A stretch of DNA of 64,000 nucleotides. Origin: Cochlodiniinecator piscidefendens. GTDB lineage: Bacteria > Pseudomonadota > Alphaproteobacteria > Rhodobacterales > Rhodobacteraceae. The stretch spans positions 33,758 to 97,757 of the forward strand of contig NZ_JAAOIE010000009.1 of NCBI RefSeq assembly GCF_011326755.1, written 5' to 3'. The notes under the pieces are model-generated. The model did no database searches. It saw only the letters and a list, made by a program, of their open reading frames with translations, and was not told the DNA's origin. Position numbers and translations under genes: made by a program. Of the stretch, positions 35,015-44,734 are shown piece by piece (the stretch's first letter is position 1; each line of letters starts with the position of its first letter).

Positions 35015-35878
35015 ATGAAGCACCTGCCCAACCTTGGTTTTCTCAGATCGTTTGAGGCATCAGCCCGCCATCTTAGCTTTACCGCTGCGGCAGATGAATT
35101 GAACCTGACGCAATCCGCTGTCAGCCACCATATTCGCGCGCTTGAGGATTATCTGGGTCGGCCTTTGTTTGTGCGCTATCCGCGGTCTTTGTCCCTGACC
35201 GGTGTGGGCGAGGCGTACCTGCCCACCGTGCGCCAAGCCCTACAACAGGTTGATGCCGCCACCGAAAGCATCATGGCCGAGCAACACGAAAAAAAGGTGG
35301 TGATTTCCAGTCCGATTTCTTTGGCGGAAATTTGGCTCGTGGGGCAGATACGCACCTTTCGCGAAGTGCATCCAGACATCGACATCACTCTACACGGCAC
35401 AGTCTGGACCGATGTCGAAGACAACGTCGCAGACCTGCGCATCACGTTAGAGGAAACCGCAACACCGCCCGCCCACGCGATACCCCTCTGGGATGAACGC
35501 GTAACGCTGGCCTGTAGTCCGAGCTATCACAAAACACACCTGAAAACCCCGGATGATCTGGGGCAGGCGACATTGGTGCATGTTCTAGGGCGGCCCGTTT
35601 ATTGGCAATTGGTGGAAGAGGCGCTCGGGTGTTCAAACCTGCAAATGCAGGGCGGCCTAAAGACCAGCAATTCAAACGTCGCGTTGGAGTTTGCAGCACA
35701 AAACATGGGCTGCGTTGCTCTGTTGAAATCCGTCGTGACGCCCTATGTCACCCAAGGCCGTTTGGTTGAACCGTTTGATCTAGAGATCGCCAGCCCCTGG
35801 GGCTATTACCTCAGCGATGGTGGCGACACCCTTAGCCCATCAGCACGACTATTTAAGGCGTGGCTGATTGAAAAGTAG
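35015..35878 (+). CDS. LysR-family transcriptional regulator (GcvA-like)
   Basis: Regulator of 287 residues with an N-terminal winged HTH (LRSFEASARHLSFTAAADEL then NLTQSAVSHHIRALEDYLG, about 9-47) and a LysR substrate-binding domain. The PNLGFLRSFEASARH start resembles the GcvA subgroup. The ATG at 35015, after AAAGGGA, is preferred over the open frame from 34964. Divergent from the mmgE, dehydrogenase, mttB operon, which it probably controls with a pathway intermediate as inducer. Confidence 0.88.
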   Translation: MKHLPNLGFLRSFEASARHLSFTAAADELNLTQSAVSHHIRALEDYLGRPLFVRYPRSLSLTGVGEAYLPTVRQALQQVDAATESIMAEQHEKKVVISSPISLAEIWLVGQIRTFREVHPDIDITLHGTVWTDVEDNVADLRITLEETATPPAHAIPLWDERVTLACSPSYHKTHLKTPDDLGQATLVHVLGRPVYWQLVEEALGCSNLQMQGGLKTSNSNVALEFAAQNMGCVALLKSVVTPYVTQGRLVEPFDLEIASPWGYYLSDGGDTLSPSARLFKAWLIEK

Positions 35879-35894
35879 CCAGTTTTTAGAGGTT

Positions 35895-36299
35895 CTATAA
35901 ATGAAACTGCACAAGTGCATTCTTAAAAACGTCATGAATAACTAGCTTCGGATAGCCTTCACGCTCGAGCGTCTCCCAAAGTCCGAAGATCAATTCATCT
36001 ACGCTATCCAAATCAGAAGTTTCTTGAATAGCTTGGTATAAATTCATCAGAAGAAACTCCTGCGAACTCGTCGTTTTATCAATTATATCAAACACCTCGG
36101 CAGGTGATTTTCCTTTGTGCATTAGGCGAAGGGCCGCTAAATTGTCGGCTGAAATATCCGAGCATTTTTCAAGAGTCTCCGGATAAAGGTCAGTCAGAGC
36201 GGCGTAACTGAAGCTATACAGAAGGTCATGAGCGCAGTTAGGGTCGCAATTATCCAGTACAGCATCAATTATACCAACCAAAGGATCGCTCAAAGACAT
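35895..36299 (-). CDS. hypothetical acidic protein
   Basis: Protein of 134 residues, helical and strongly acidic, with no motif I recognise. The region is clearly richer in A/T than its neighbours and uses codons less typical of the window, suggesting recent acquisition. ATG at 36299 is preferred to the TTG one codon earlier. Its position, alone between a LysR gene and a racemase-family gene, gives no functional clue. The size, charge and composition are similar to those of orphan immunity-type or contact-system proteins, but this is only an impression. Confidence 0.55.
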   Translation of the reverse strand: MSLSDPLVGIIDAVLDNCDPNCAHDLLYSFSYAALTDLYPETLEKCSDISADNLAALRLMHKGKSPAEVFDIIDKTTSSQEFLLMNLYQAIQETSDLDSVDELIFGLWETLEREGYPKLVIHDVFKNALVQFHL

Positions 36300-36343
36300 C
36301 AACCTTATCTTAATAATGCAGATTATGTTATATTATAACAAAA

Positions 36344-37096
36344 CTACCGCGCCAAATTCAGCAGTGGATCATCCAAATCCAATTCAAAACGATCCGGGAC
36401 AAGTCCCTGATGGAACCACCGCACGAAGCTATAGATTGAATAGACCGGCAGGCCTGTCAGTTTGCGAATGTCGGCGGCGTATGGCGTCATGTTGGTGCAT
36501 TCCAAAACAATTGCACCAATGTCGTCATTTTGCGTGACCAGATCGCGCGCGGCATCCAAGAGGTCAAGGCGGCTTGCCTCAAAATCAATGCTGGGCTGGT
36601 CATCCAAAATACCATGCGTAAACGCGCGGCCATTGTCAGTGCCCACAATCGGCGTATCAAGCGGCGCGCCGGCGGCCTCTAGGTGTGCAGGTGTCAAAGT
36701 CGCCTTAGAAATGGTGATCACGCCAACGCGTTTTGATTTTGGCAGCAGCGCTTGCACCATCGGGATTTGCATCAGGGATGATGTCGCCACAGGCACCGGA
36801 ACCGCCTCTGAAATCTGATCTTGGATCAGGGCCAAAAACCCGCAATTTGTCGTCAAACCATCGCAGCCATGCGCCACCAGATCTTTGGCGGCGGCGATAA
36901 AATCATCGACCAAAAGACGCGGATCATTGCGCACGACCTTATCTGGCGTTGCCCCTCGCACGATGCGATATTGCACCGGAAACGGCCAGGTCGCAGCATT
37001 AGCAATATCGCCAAAAATGCGTGGAAATTGGGTTTCCAGCATCAAAATACCGACATTTGCACCGTAAATCGTTTTACCACCATGTACGACAGACAT
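36344..37096 (-). CDS. Asp/Glu/hydantoin racemase superfamily protein
   Basis: Protein of 250 residues with the two catalytic-type cysteines in TTNCGFLALIQDQ (about 83) and VLECTNMTPYAAD (about 200). The segment GCDGLTTNCGF is usual for the family. It begins with ATG at 37096 (AAGGAG upstream); a GTG one codon earlier is possible. Transcribed from the GntR gene 13 bases upstream, so the two form an operon. It is a different subgroup from the maleate-isomerase-like gene at 29166. Substrate unknown. Confidence 0.8.
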   Translation of the reverse strand: MSVVHGGKTIYGANVGILMLETQFPRIFGDIANAATWPFPVQYRIVRGATPDKVVRNDPRLLVDDFIAAAKDLVAHGCDGLTTNCGFLALIQDQISEAVPVPVATSSLMQIPMVQALLPKSKRVGVITISKATLTPAHLEAAGAPLDTPIVGTDNGRAFTHGILDDQPSIDFEASRLDLLDAARDLVTQNDDIGAIVLECTNMTPYAADIRKLTGLPVYSIYSFVRWFHQGLVPDRFELDLDDPLLNLAR

Positions 37097-37108
37097 CACG
37101 GATCTCCT

Positions 37109-37819
37109 TTAATGGACCGGAACGTAAAGTTGAGAATAGGCGATGCGCACCGCCTCTGTTGTTTCTTCGCGGCGGCGTTCAATGTGGCCGCGCAGCGCTG
37201 TGACAGCGGCCCCTGTATCACGGGCCTGAATGGCCTCCATGATCACGCGATGTGCCGAAAGTGTTGAGCGATCATCCACCAGATTACCACGGTTGGCGTG
37301 CAAAAGTTGCAGGTTCACCAGCCGCACATAACGAATGCGGTCATTCAGGTTTGCCAACATCCGCAGCAGCTCAGCATTGTTAGATAGCTCCGCAAGACGC
37401 GTGTGAAATTCTTCGTCCATCCGCAGCAGCTCTGGCAGATCATCACAGGCGCCATAAGTCGCCTCAGAGTCCTCCAGATAAGTTGCAACCGCGTCGATCT
37501 CCGCGTCAGACGCACGCTCAATCGCTCGGATCACCGCCTCTGTCTCAATCGCGGCGCGCGCCTCATAAAGTTCTAAAATCCGCGCAGGGCTGAGCGAACG
37601 ACAGAAAAATCCGCGCCCGTTTTTAAAGGTCAACAACCCCTCGGCCACTAAACGATTCAGCGCCTCGCGCAGCGGCGTCCTACTTGCGCCGAGCTTGGCG
37701 GAAAGCGCGCTTTCGTTCAAACGCTCCTCTGGTTTGAACTCAAAATTCACCGCCATTTCGCGCAGACACACATAGACGCGGTCAACGCTGCTTTCTGGTT
37801 TGGTCATCCTTGGCCCCAT
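37109..37819 (-). CDS. GntR-family (FCD) transcriptional regulator
   Basis: Regulator of 236 residues. GntR winged helix at about 12-72 (FKPEERLNESALSAKLGA, SRTPLREALNRLVAEGLL) and an FCD domain with the metal-type residues Asp/His in ELLRMDEEFHTRLAELSNNA (about 128-147) and HRVIMEAIQARD (about 204). Start could also be the ATG at 37807; neither has a strong SD. Divergent from the ThDP enzyme, with a TGTATACA palindrome in between, so it probably represses both sides. Confidence 0.88.
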   Translation of the reverse strand: MGPRMTKPESSVDRVYVCLREMAVNFEFKPEERLNESALSAKLGASRTPLREALNRLVAEGLLTFKNGRGFFCRSLSPARILELYEARAAIETEAVIRAIERASDAEIDAVATYLEDSEATYGACDDLPELLRMDEEFHTRLAELSNNAELLRMLANLNDRIRYVRLVNLQLLHANRGNLVDDRSTLSAHRVIMEAIQARDTGAAVTALRGHIERRREETTEAVRIAYSQLYVPVH

Positions 37820-37895
37820 TAAAAGCTATCGCGTTAGGCATAGCCTTGTTCCAAACAGGGTGCAATATTTTTGTCTTCACTTTTGTATTTTTTGC

Positions 37896-37903
37896 TGTAT
37901 ACA
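37896..37903. promoter_or_regulatory. candidate FCD-type GntR operator (TGTATACA)
   Basis: Eight-base palindrome within TTGCTGTATACAATTT in the gap between the divergent GntR and ThDP genes. FCD regulators favour T-G-T-N-T-A-C-A-type sites. Short, so chance occurrence in A/T-rich DNA is possible. Confidence 0.4.
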
Positions 37904-37956
37904 ATTTTTCAAATCCCAATTTCCCCGCAAATGCGGCCCAACCTATAGGTGATGCT

Positions 37957-39648
37957 TTGACCAATAAAATGAATGGCGCAGAAGCAATGGTACGGATGCT
38001 AGAGGCGCACGGCGTTCAGCATATCTTTGGCCTGTGTGGCGACACGACCCTGCCGTTTTATGACGCGATGCATAAACTTGATCATAAAATGACCCATGTT
38101 TTGACCCGCGACGAACGCTGCGCGACCTATATGGCTGATGCCTATTCGCGCGTGACCGGACGTGTTGGTGTGGCCGAGGGCCCATCAGGCGGCGGCGCGA
38201 CCTACATTCTACCAGGCCTGATCGAAGCCAGCGAAAGTTCCTATGCGGTTTTGGGCATCACCACCGATATTTCGGTTGGATCCTACGGAAAATACCCGCT
38301 GACCGAAGTGGACCAAGACGCGTTGATGAAACCACTGACCAAGTGGAACACCGTGATCAAAAAATCCGAACATATCCCGCGTATGGTACGCACAGCGTTT
38401 CGCGCAATGACCACTGGGCGCTCAGGTGCGGCGCATTTGGGCCTGCCTTATGACATCCAATATGAGGATGTTGATCCAAGCGATATCTGGGCGGACCCAA
38501 AACACACGTCCTACCCCGCCTACCCCCAAGCCCCAGAGCCGGGCGCGGCAGAGGCTGCTGTTGACGCGATCCTGTCTGCGAAAAACCCGCTGATCATCTG
38601 CGGCGGTGGCGTGGTGATTGCTGGCGCGATGGACGAATTGAACCGCCTTGCGACCCGGCTTGATATTCCTGTGGCAACGTCGATTTCTGGTCAAGGCTCT
38701 TTGGCTGAAACCAACCCGCAATGTTTGGGTGTTGTTGGCTCAAACGGCGGCACTGATCAAACTTGGGAAATGATGGAGGCCGCTGACCTCGTCGTCTTTA
38801 TGGGCGCGCGGGCTGGTTCCACCACCACATCCCGTTGGGAGGCCCCTGCCCCCGGCACCCGTGTTGTGCATTTTGACAATGACCCAATGGTCATCGGTGC
38901 AAACTACCGCACCGAAGTTGGCGTTGTGGGCGATCTGCGTTTGGCATTGGCTGAGGTAAACACGATCCTTGATCAACGCGGCCAAGGCGAAACCACCTTT
39001 GGGGGCGCCGCTGCGATTGCTGACATCAAAAAGCGCAAATTCGAAATCTTTGATCAACTGGCCCTGTCTAATGAATTGCCAATGCGCCCGGAGCGGGTGA
39101 TTGACGCCATGATGAAGGTTCTGCCCGAAGACGCCACAGTGGTTTCTGATCCCGGCACCAGCTGTCCTTATTTCTCAGCGTATTATCAGCTGCCTACAGC
39201 GGGCCGTCACTTTATCACCAACCGCGCCCATGGGGCATTGGGGTATTCGCTGTCTGCTGCACTCGGTGCATGGTTTGGCCGCCCAACCTCCAAAGTTGTG
39301 GCAATGATGGGCGATGGATCGTTTGGCTTTACCTGTGGTGAGCTAGAAACCGTCACCCGCCACCGCGCGCCAATCACCTATATCGTGTTTTCAAATTCAA
39401 ACTTTGGCTGGATCAAAGCGAGCCAAGAAGCCGACAAAGGCGCGCGTTACTACAACGTCGACTTTAACCGCACCGATCAGGCCGCCGTTGCTGCCGCCTA
39501 TGGTGTGAAAAGCTGGCGCGTGGAAAACCCAGATGATCTGCCCCGCATCCTGAAAGAAGCAATCGACCACGACGGCCCCACATTGATCGACGTCATCGTG
39601 CAGCCCCTAGAAGAATCCAACGCCCCTGTGCGCCGCTGGATGGGCTAA
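37957..39648 (+). CDS. thiamine diphosphate-requiring enzyme, acetolactate synthase-like
   Basis: ThDP enzyme of about 563 residues with the three-domain layout of the acetolactate synthase/benzoylformate decarboxylase family: N-domain with the catalytic Glu in TRDERCATYMADAYSR (about 48-63) and GPSGGGATYILPG, a central domain, and the cofactor site GDGSFGF followed 26 residues on by SNSNFGWIK (about 504-535). TTG at 37957 is preferred as start because AGGTGA is 5 bases upstream; ATG at 37969 is the alternative. The frame is open further upstream from 37810 but that part is an A/T-rich promoter. No small ALS subunit follows, so a decarboxylase or carboligase outside branched-chain synthesis is likely. 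Confidence 0.85.
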   Translation: MTNKMNGAEAMVRMLEAHGVQHIFGLCGDTTLPFYDAMHKLDHKMTHVLTRDERCATYMADAYSRVTGRVGVAEGPSGGGATYILPGLIEASESSYAVLGITTDISVGSYGKYPLTEVDQDALMKPLTKWNTVIKKSEHIPRMVRTAFRAMTTGRSGAAHLGLPYDIQYEDVDPSDIWADPKHTSYPAYPQAPEPGAAEAAVDAILSAKNPLIICGGGVVIAGAMDELNRLATRLDIPVATSISGQGSLAETNPQCLGVVGSNGGTDQTWEMMEAADLVVFMGARAGSTTTSRWEAPAPGTRVVHFDNDPMVIGANYRTEVGVVGDLRLALAEVNTILDQRGQGETTFGGAAAIADIKKRKFEIFDQLALSNELPMRPERVIDAMMKVLPEDATVVSDPGTSCPYFSAYYQLPTAGRHFITNRAHGALGYSLSAALGAWFGRPTSKVVAMMGDGSFGFTCGELETVTRHRAPITYIVFSNSNFGWIKASQEADKGARYYNVDFNRTDQAAVAAAYGVKSWRVENPDDLPRILKEAIDHDGPTLIDVIVQPLEESNAPVRRWMG

Positions 39649-39654
39649 AATATC

Positions 39655-39690
39655 GCCCGCCCCTGAACTGGATTTGGGGGCGGGCCTTTC
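39655..39690 (+). terminator. rho-independent terminator after ThDP enzyme
   Basis: GCCCGCCCC at 39655-39663 pairs with GGGGCGGGC at 39677-39685 around a 13-base loop, followed by CTTTC. It begins 7 bases after the stop codon. Confidence 0.75.
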
Positions 39691-39836
39691 AGAACCAAGG
39701 CGAAATGCAGCCCATTTATTCACATAAAATATGAGGCGTATCAGCGCGTCCATAAACAACCACTAGACGAGATGAAATCGCGAACTTATACCCCATCAAC
39801 GTAAGGTTTGAGCGTATATTTTATGCTTATTGATTG

Positions 39837-40337
39837 ATGAGGAATAAAATTTTGAAGCTGACACATCTATCCGCTGGGGCATTGATTGCAACGCTTGCCT
39901 TTACCACGATGACACCCGCAGAAGACATCGAACCATTGCGTCCTAGCGTTGTTCATATTTTAAATAGCTTAAATATCCCTACAGATTCAGTGGAAATGAC
40001 TTCACGGCAGCAACGGCAATTTGTTGCTCGCATAATATCACTTACTTACGGGGAAGAGCGTGTTGCTCTGAATTTAATCGAAGAGTTTAATGCGGAAAAT
40101 CAATCTTTAGAAAGCTCTGCACCAACGCTGCGCGAGCTTTTAGGTCGTAATGATCCCCCTGCGGAACTCACCCCGGGACAAGAACGCCAATTGCTACGCG
40201 CTTTGGCCAGGCCCAGCATTCCGGATATCGATTACGAAAGCCTGACGATTGAAGAAAAGCGCAGGCTTCTGGCGGCAGTTCATTCCAATGATTATCACTT
40301 CATCAACGCTGTTCGATCCCTAATCGCCAATAGATAA
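39837..40337 (+). CDS. hypothetical secreted protein
   Basis: Protein of 166 residues with a probable Sec signal peptide (LTHLSAGALIATLAFTTMTPAE, split near residue 29) and a mature part rich in charged helices (EDIEPLRPSVVHILNSL, RQQRQFVARI, EEKRRLLAAVH). The ATG at 39837 lacks an SD; a TTG at 39852 preceded by GAGGAAT would give the same signal peptide. No family recognised. The next secreted protein follows 22 bases on, so the two are probably co-transcribed. Confidence 0.6.
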   Translation: MRNKILKLTHLSAGALIATLAFTTMTPAEDIEPLRPSVVHILNSLNIPTDSVEMTSRQQRQFVARIISLTYGEERVALNLIEEFNAENQSLESSAPTLRELLGRNDPPAELTPGQERQLLRALARPSIPDIDYESLTIEEKRRLLAAVHSNDYHFINAVRSLIANR

Positions 40338-40359
40338 CCCGAAGAAAGCAAACATTTAC

Positions 40360-40803
40360 ATGATCAAAAAAACACTAAGCGCCATCGTTGTTGCAGCTGC
40401 TCTTGTTGGGTCAACATCCGCGACACTCGCCGATACCGCACACATTCCACTGACGGATGACGTACAAGGTACGCGAACCTCTTGGGGCGGGGCCAGCAGA
40501 GGGGAAACAACCTATTTGTATAGCATTGTCAACATGAACGGAAAAGTTGGTGTTTGCGGTGGGTTCTACACCGAAGGCGTTTCTATTATCAGCATCGTTT
40601 CCCGCGAACAATTGCGCTCAGCATCGCTCTATTTGGGTGACACCCGGCTCAAGCGGAACCTCGGTTACTTCACACAGCTTGACCTAGATGCGCCTGCAGA
40701 TACGCTGACGCTGCGGTGCCGCGATGTTAACATTGCTTGGCAAGAGGGAATGGAAACTCAAGAGCTCAGAATGCAATCCAATCAACGCAACTTTGAATAC
40801 TAA
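40360..40803 (+). CDS. hypothetical secreted protein
   Basis: Protein of 147 residues with a clear signal peptide (MIKKTLSAIVVAAALVGSTS, cleavage after ATLA near residue 25). The mature part has two cysteines (VCGGFYTEG, LRCRDVN) and looks beta-rich. No family recognised. Together with the gene before and the membrane protein after it, it forms a small cluster of envelope proteins of unknown role. Confidence 0.65.
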   Translation: MIKKTLSAIVVAAALVGSTSATLADTAHIPLTDDVQGTRTSWGGASRGETTYLYSIVNMNGKVGVCGGFYTEGVSIISIVSREQLRSASLYLGDTRLKRNLGYFTQLDLDAPADTLTLRCRDVNIAWQEGMETQELRMQSNQRNFEY

Positions 40804-40899
40804 GTTCATCGAAGTGGGCGTCGCTGTTGCGCGCCCACAATACACGCTTGCGCTAAGGATAGATCTTCGCGATTTTCTGAAAATTAGCCTCGTTGCAGA

Positions 40900-41298
40900 A
40901 TGGCTAAGCCAATTGAACCAAAGCCGTATTGGGTTACATATTGGACCAGAGTTTTGATCTTTTTAGCTTTAATATCATATTGTGCTATATGTTTCACACT
41001 TGCATCAAAAATCAAAAATGATGCGTTTTTTACGTGGTTCACCACTCTTGCCATATGGCTGTTCCCCATCGGCCTATTTGGCCTTTGGTTCACTCTTCTA
41101 AAAACATTCCACCTATTTGGTATCTGTGAATCTGCGGGTGGCGGAGAATATACATGCACCCTGTTGTTTTTTGATCTGTCCGGGTCCGCAGCAGATGCCT
41201 TTATCATGTTCTTTTTTATTCAGATTTGGATAACGCTTGGTGCGTTTCCCGTTGGCATACTTCTGCTCCGTGCACTTTATAAAAAGTGGCGCCGGTAG
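40900..41298 (+). CDS. hypothetical small membrane protein
   Basis: Protein of 132 residues with three hydrophobic segments (about 13-34, 44-66, 96-124) and a Cys pair in CESAGGGEYTC (about 75-85) in the loop between the second and third. Basic C-terminal end (KKWRR). A/T content is higher than the neighbours. No SD stands out, and no family is recognised, so it is a moderate-confidence gene call. Confidence 0.5.
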   Translation: MAKPIEPKPYWVTYWTRVLIFLALISYCAICFTLASKIKNDAFFTWFTTLAIWLFPIGLFGLWFTLLKTFHLFGICESAGGGEYTCTLLFFDLSGSAADAFIMFFFIQIWITLGAFPVGILLLRALYKKWRR

Positions 41299-41324
41299 AT
41301 TGACCTTTGCGCGAATGATTTTAT

Positions 41325-42227
41325 TTAACCCTGCGGTACCGCAAAGGTTTGTATTTCACTCAGCAGCAGCTCTCTGAACTCTTGGCCCAGTGTCGACAGG
41401 GGGCGGGATTTGGCGGTGATCACGGCCATTTCCAACCCAACGGCCGGGCGAAACGGGCGGGTGATAAAGCCACCTTCAAAATCAAACGCCAACACAAACG
41501 GGTCGAGCAGGGAAACACCCATGCCCTCTTTGACAAAGCTAAGGTTGTTTTTGAACAGATGCGAATGCACCCGCGTACGCCAGCGTTTTCCGGCATTGTG
41601 AAACGCTTCGCGCGTGCGCCGATGGGTCATGTGATCTGGGCCCATAACGATGAACGGGTGATCCTCTAATATCTCTGGCGTCAGCACATCATGTTCCGCA
41701 AGCGGGCTGTCAGCCGGCAAGGCGCAGAGCGTTTCAAAATGTAGAATATGCGTATCAAAGGCATCGTAGAGAATGGGCAATTCGCAAATCCCCACTTCAA
41801 ACAATCCGGCCAAAACCCATTCCTGCACCTTTGAGGAATAGTTCGACTGATAGGCAATCGACAGGTCCGGCTTATCCTTGGCAAAGCGCGCAATTAGTTT
41901 CGGCATAAACCCAAACGACAGCGAATGCGGCGATGCCACCTGCAACTGCCCGGACTGTTTATTTTGCAAATCTGTCACCGCTTGCGAAACGTGATCCAAC
42001 CCACGCACAACGGTGTCAATTTCCTGAAACAGCACACCCGCCTCTGGCGTCGGAGCGAGCCGCCCCTTGGAGCGTTCAAACAGTTTCAGCCGCGTTTGGC
42101 GTTCCAATTGCGCCAGAAGATTGGAAATCCCTGGCTGCGAAATACCCAATTGTTCGGCGGCACCCGTGACGGTTCCGGTTTCGACAATGGCATGAAAGGC
42201 CTGAAGTTGGCGAAATCTAAGCGACAT
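41325..42227 (-). CDS. LysR-family transcriptional regulator
   Basis: Regulator of 300 residues; HTH at about 3-60 (FRQLQAFHAIVETGTVTGAA, EQLGISQPGISNLLAQLERQ) and a LysR effector domain (SPHSLSFGFMPKLIARF at about 98). Divergent from the enolase-superfamily gene at 42333, which it should control together with the flavoenzyme and TRAP genes. A symmetric site at 42239-42253 lies just before its start. Confidence 0.9.
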   Translation of the reverse strand: MSLRFRQLQAFHAIVETGTVTGAAEQLGISQPGISNLLAQLERQTRLKLFERSKGRLAPTPEAGVLFQEIDTVVRGLDHVSQAVTDLQNKQSGQLQVASPHSLSFGFMPKLIARFAKDKPDLSIAYQSNYSSKVQEWVLAGLFEVGICELPILYDAFDTHILHFETLCALPADSPLAEHDVLTPEILEDHPFIVMGPDHMTHRRTREAFHNAGKRWRTRVHSHLFKNNLSFVKEGMGVSLLDPFVLAFDFEGGFITRPFRPAVGLEMAVITAKSRPLSTLGQEFRELLLSEIQTFAVPQG

Positions 42228-42238
42228 ACGGCATCTAT

Positions 42239-42253
42239 ATCATTTTTTATGAT
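42239..42253. promoter_or_regulatory. candidate LysR box ATCAT-N5-ATGAT
   Basis: Perfect 5-base inverted repeat with a 5-base spacer (all T), 12 bases before the LysR start, in the 105-base divergent gap. It fits the T-N11-A form of LysR sites. Confidence 0.5.
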
Positions 42254-42332
42254 GATCTTGCCACAAATTAATATTTGAAATGATGCTTGCGACTTGTCAG
42301 GCTTCGTTAACTTCGGGGAAAGAAATCTAACA

Positions 42333-43478
42333 ATGTCTCAAAAAATTACTGCGATGGCCGTATGGCACTTGCAACTTCCAGTAAATGCCCGCCGCGATCA
42401 TGGCATCGGATCGGTCGAACATTCGGTCGATATCGTCGTTGTGCGCCTCACGTCTGAGGATGGCACCGTCGGATATGGCGAAGCGTCAAGCTGGTCGGTC
42501 TTTACCGGTTCCGCTGAAGCAAGCTTTGCCGCGCTTGATCGCTATATGCGCCCGCATGTGGTGGGGCGTGAGATTGGCGATCGTTCAGCCATCATGGCCG
42601 ACGCCACCTATTGCGTTGCCCATTGCACTGAGGCCAAGGCCGCGCTTGAAACCGCTCTGCTGGACCTTCAGGGCCGCATTGCAGGTCTGCCGGTTTGGGC
42701 GCTGATCGGTGGCAAATGCCGCGACAGCATTCCGTTGTCGTGTTCGATCGCTGACCCGGATTTTGAAAAAGATGTTCCGCTCATGGATCGCCTGCGCGAA
42801 GATGGCGTTCGGATCATTAAGGTTAAAACGGGTTTCAAGGGCCACGCCTATGACATGATGCGCATGGAACGCCTGCGCAAAGAATATCCCGAATTTGATA
42901 TTCGCGTGGACTATAATCAAGGCCTGCACCACGACAATGCGCTGCAATGCGTTCAGGACATCGCCCAGTTTGCCCCGACCTTTATCGAACAACCGGTCAA
43001 AGCGCACCTGCGCAGCCTGATGGCCCATATACGCGACAGCATTGATATCCCGCTGTTGGCTGATGAAAGCGTCTTTGGCCCCGAAGATATGCAAACCGCG
43101 ATCAACATGGGTATTGCCGATGGTGTATCGATCAAAATCATGAAAACCGGCGGATTGACCCGCGCACAGACCGTTGCGCGCATGGCCAATTCCGTTGGCA
43201 TGTCGGCCTATGGGGGTGACATGTTTGAGGCTGGGATCGCCCATCTGGCAGGCACACATATGATTGCCGCGACTCCGGAAATCACACTTGGTTGCGAATT
43301 TTACCAAGCCAGCTATTTCTTGGTCGAGGATATTCTAGAAACCCCGTTTGAGATTCAGAATGGTCAAGTCATAGTGCCACAAACGCCGGGTCTTGGCATT
43401 AAGCCTGACGAGGACAAGATCGCAAAATACGCCATTCACACCAGCACAGGGCCAACACAGGGGATGTCAAATGGCTGA
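42333..43478 (+). CDS. mandelate racemase/muconate lactonizing enzyme family protein
   Basis: Enolase-superfamily enzyme of 381 residues. The N-terminal capping domain is followed by the barrel with the catalytic KxK (IIKVKTG, about 163-169), metal ligands Asp in RVDYNQG (about 193), Glu in FIEQPV (about 220) and Asp in LADESVFG (about 245), and the opposite lysine in SIKIMKTGG (about 267). Two acid/base lysines place it in the MLE subgroup, which includes cycloisomerases, dipeptide and betaine epimerases and hydroxyproline dehydratases. With an adjacent D-amino-acid-dehydrogenase-like enzyme, an amino- or imino-acid substrate seems likely. ATG at 42333 chosen over the open frame from 42294. 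Confidence 0.87.
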   Translation: MSQKITAMAVWHLQLPVNARRDHGIGSVEHSVDIVVVRLTSEDGTVGYGEASSWSVFTGSAEASFAALDRYMRPHVVGREIGDRSAIMADATYCVAHCTEAKAALETALLDLQGRIAGLPVWALIGGKCRDSIPLSCSIADPDFEKDVPLMDRLREDGVRIIKVKTGFKGHAYDMMRMERLRKEYPEFDIRVDYNQGLHHDNALQCVQDIAQFAPTFIEQPVKAHLRSLMAHIRDSIDIPLLADESVFGPEDMQTAINMGIADGVSIKIMKTGGLTRAQTVARMANSVGMSAYGGDMFEAGIAHLAGTHMIAATPEITLGCEFYQASYFLVEDILETPFEIQNGQVIVPQTPGLGIKPDEDKIAKYAIHTSTGPTQGMSNG

Positions 43479-44712
43479 TAAACCCACCATCGTTATTGGC
43501 GCCGGAATTGTCGGCATGTCCGCCGCGATTTGGCTGCGTCGTGCGGGTAAAGAGGTCATTGTTTTAGATAAGGGCGCGCCGGGCATGGGCACCTCTTATG
43601 GCAATGGTGGGATTTTGGCGGCCTGTTCGGTTGCGCCTGTCACTGCACCGGGTCTCGTGATGAAGGGGCCAAAGATGTTGATGGACCCGAACTTCCCGCT
43701 GTTTGTGCGTTGGCCCTATCTGCCTAAACTGGCCCCGTGGTTGATCAAATATCTGTCCCACGCCAATGATAAAGACACCCGCCGCATTTCGCGTGGTTTG
43801 GCTGACATCACCTCAGATACCAAAGACCAACATAGATCATTGGTCAAAGGCACCACAGCCGAAGACTGGATCACAGATTCAGAATACGGGTTTGCCTACA
43901 CCGATCGCGCCGCTTTTGACGCTGATGCCTACACATGGGAATTGCGCCGCGAAGCGGGGTTCACGCCTGATGTCATCACCGGCCAAGACGTGCATGATTA
44001 TGAACCCAACTTTAACAGCAACATCCAATGCCTCGCTCTGATGAAAGACCATGCTTACGTGCGCGCGCCGGGTAAATACGTGCAGGCCCTGGCGGAGGTC
44101 TTTCAAGCCGAGGGCGGCACCCTACGCCAAGCCGAAGTCACCGACATCACGCTGACTGACGGCCGCATCACCGAAGTCATCACCAAACAAGGCCCAATCG
44201 CCTGTGGAGCTGCGGTTTTGGCAACGGGCGTGTGGTCTAAAGAGCTTTCCAAAAAACTCGGTCTGAACGTCCCACTCGAAAGCGAACGCGGCTATCACAT
44301 CATGTTCAAAGACCCCAGCTTTACGCTGAAGTCCTGCTTGATGATTGCCGGCGGAAAATTTGTCGCCACCCCAATGGAAGACGGTTTGCGCTGTGCGGGT
44401 GTGGTGGAGTTTGGCGGATTGAACGACACGCCTTCAAAGGCCCCTCTGGCCCTCTTGAAGAAAAAGGTCATGGAAACCTTTCCGGGCCTTCAATTCAGCG
44501 ACACAGAAGAATGGCTGGGTCATCGCCCTGCCACATCAGATAGCCTGCCCCTGATCGGAGAAATCAACAACTCTGGCGTGTTTGCAGGTTTTGGACACCA
44601 CCATATAGGCTTGACTGGTGGCCCAAAGACGGGTCGACTTATTGCGGATCTCATAACACGCAACGGCACGAACTTGGATCTCTCTGCATTTGATCCATCA
44701 CGATTTAACTAA
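43471..44712 (+). CDS. FAD-dependent oxidoreductase, D-amino acid dehydrogenase-like (DadA/DAO family)
   Basis: Flavoenzyme of 413 residues. [20 protein letters not shown] (about 6-25) is the FAD-binding Rossmann motif and [10 protein letters not shown] (about 41) follows as in DadA. The C-terminal [15 protein letters not shown] (about 349) and [12 protein letters not shown] (about 375) are the DAO-family cofactor region. Starts inside the enolase-superfamily gene (8-base overlap, ATGGCTGA), so they are translationally coupled. Likely oxidises a D-amino or imino acid and passes electrons to quinone; substrate inferred to be linked to the enzyme upstream. Confidence 0.88.
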   Translation: MADKPTIVIGAGIVGMSAAIWLRRAGKEVIVLDKGAPGMGTSYGNGGILAACSVAPVTAPGLVMKGPKMLMDPNFPLFVRWPYLPKLAPWLIKYLSHANDKDTRRISRGLADITSDTKDQHRSLVKGTTAEDWITDSEYGFAYTDRAAFDADAYTWELRREAGFTPDVITGQDVHDYEPNFNSNIQCLALMKDHAYVRAPGKYVQALAEVFQAEGGTLRQAEVTDITLTDGRITEVITKQGPIACGAAVLATGVWSKELSKKLGLNVPLESERGYHIMFKDPSFTLKSCLMIAGGKFVATPMEDGLRCAGVVEFGGLNDTPSKAPLALLKKKVMETFPGLQFSDTEEWLGHRPATSDSLPLIGEINNSGVFAGFGHHHIGLTGGPKTGRLIADLITRNGTNLDLSAFDPSRFN

Positions 44713-44734
44713 ACGACATCTGGGAGGATGAAGA

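Noticed and set aside
37810..37956. Hydrophobic N-terminal extension of the ThDP enzyme frame
   Set aside because: Could look like a membrane anchor, but it is A/T-rich promoter DNA overlapping the divergent GntR gene, and the SD before 37957 supports a start there.
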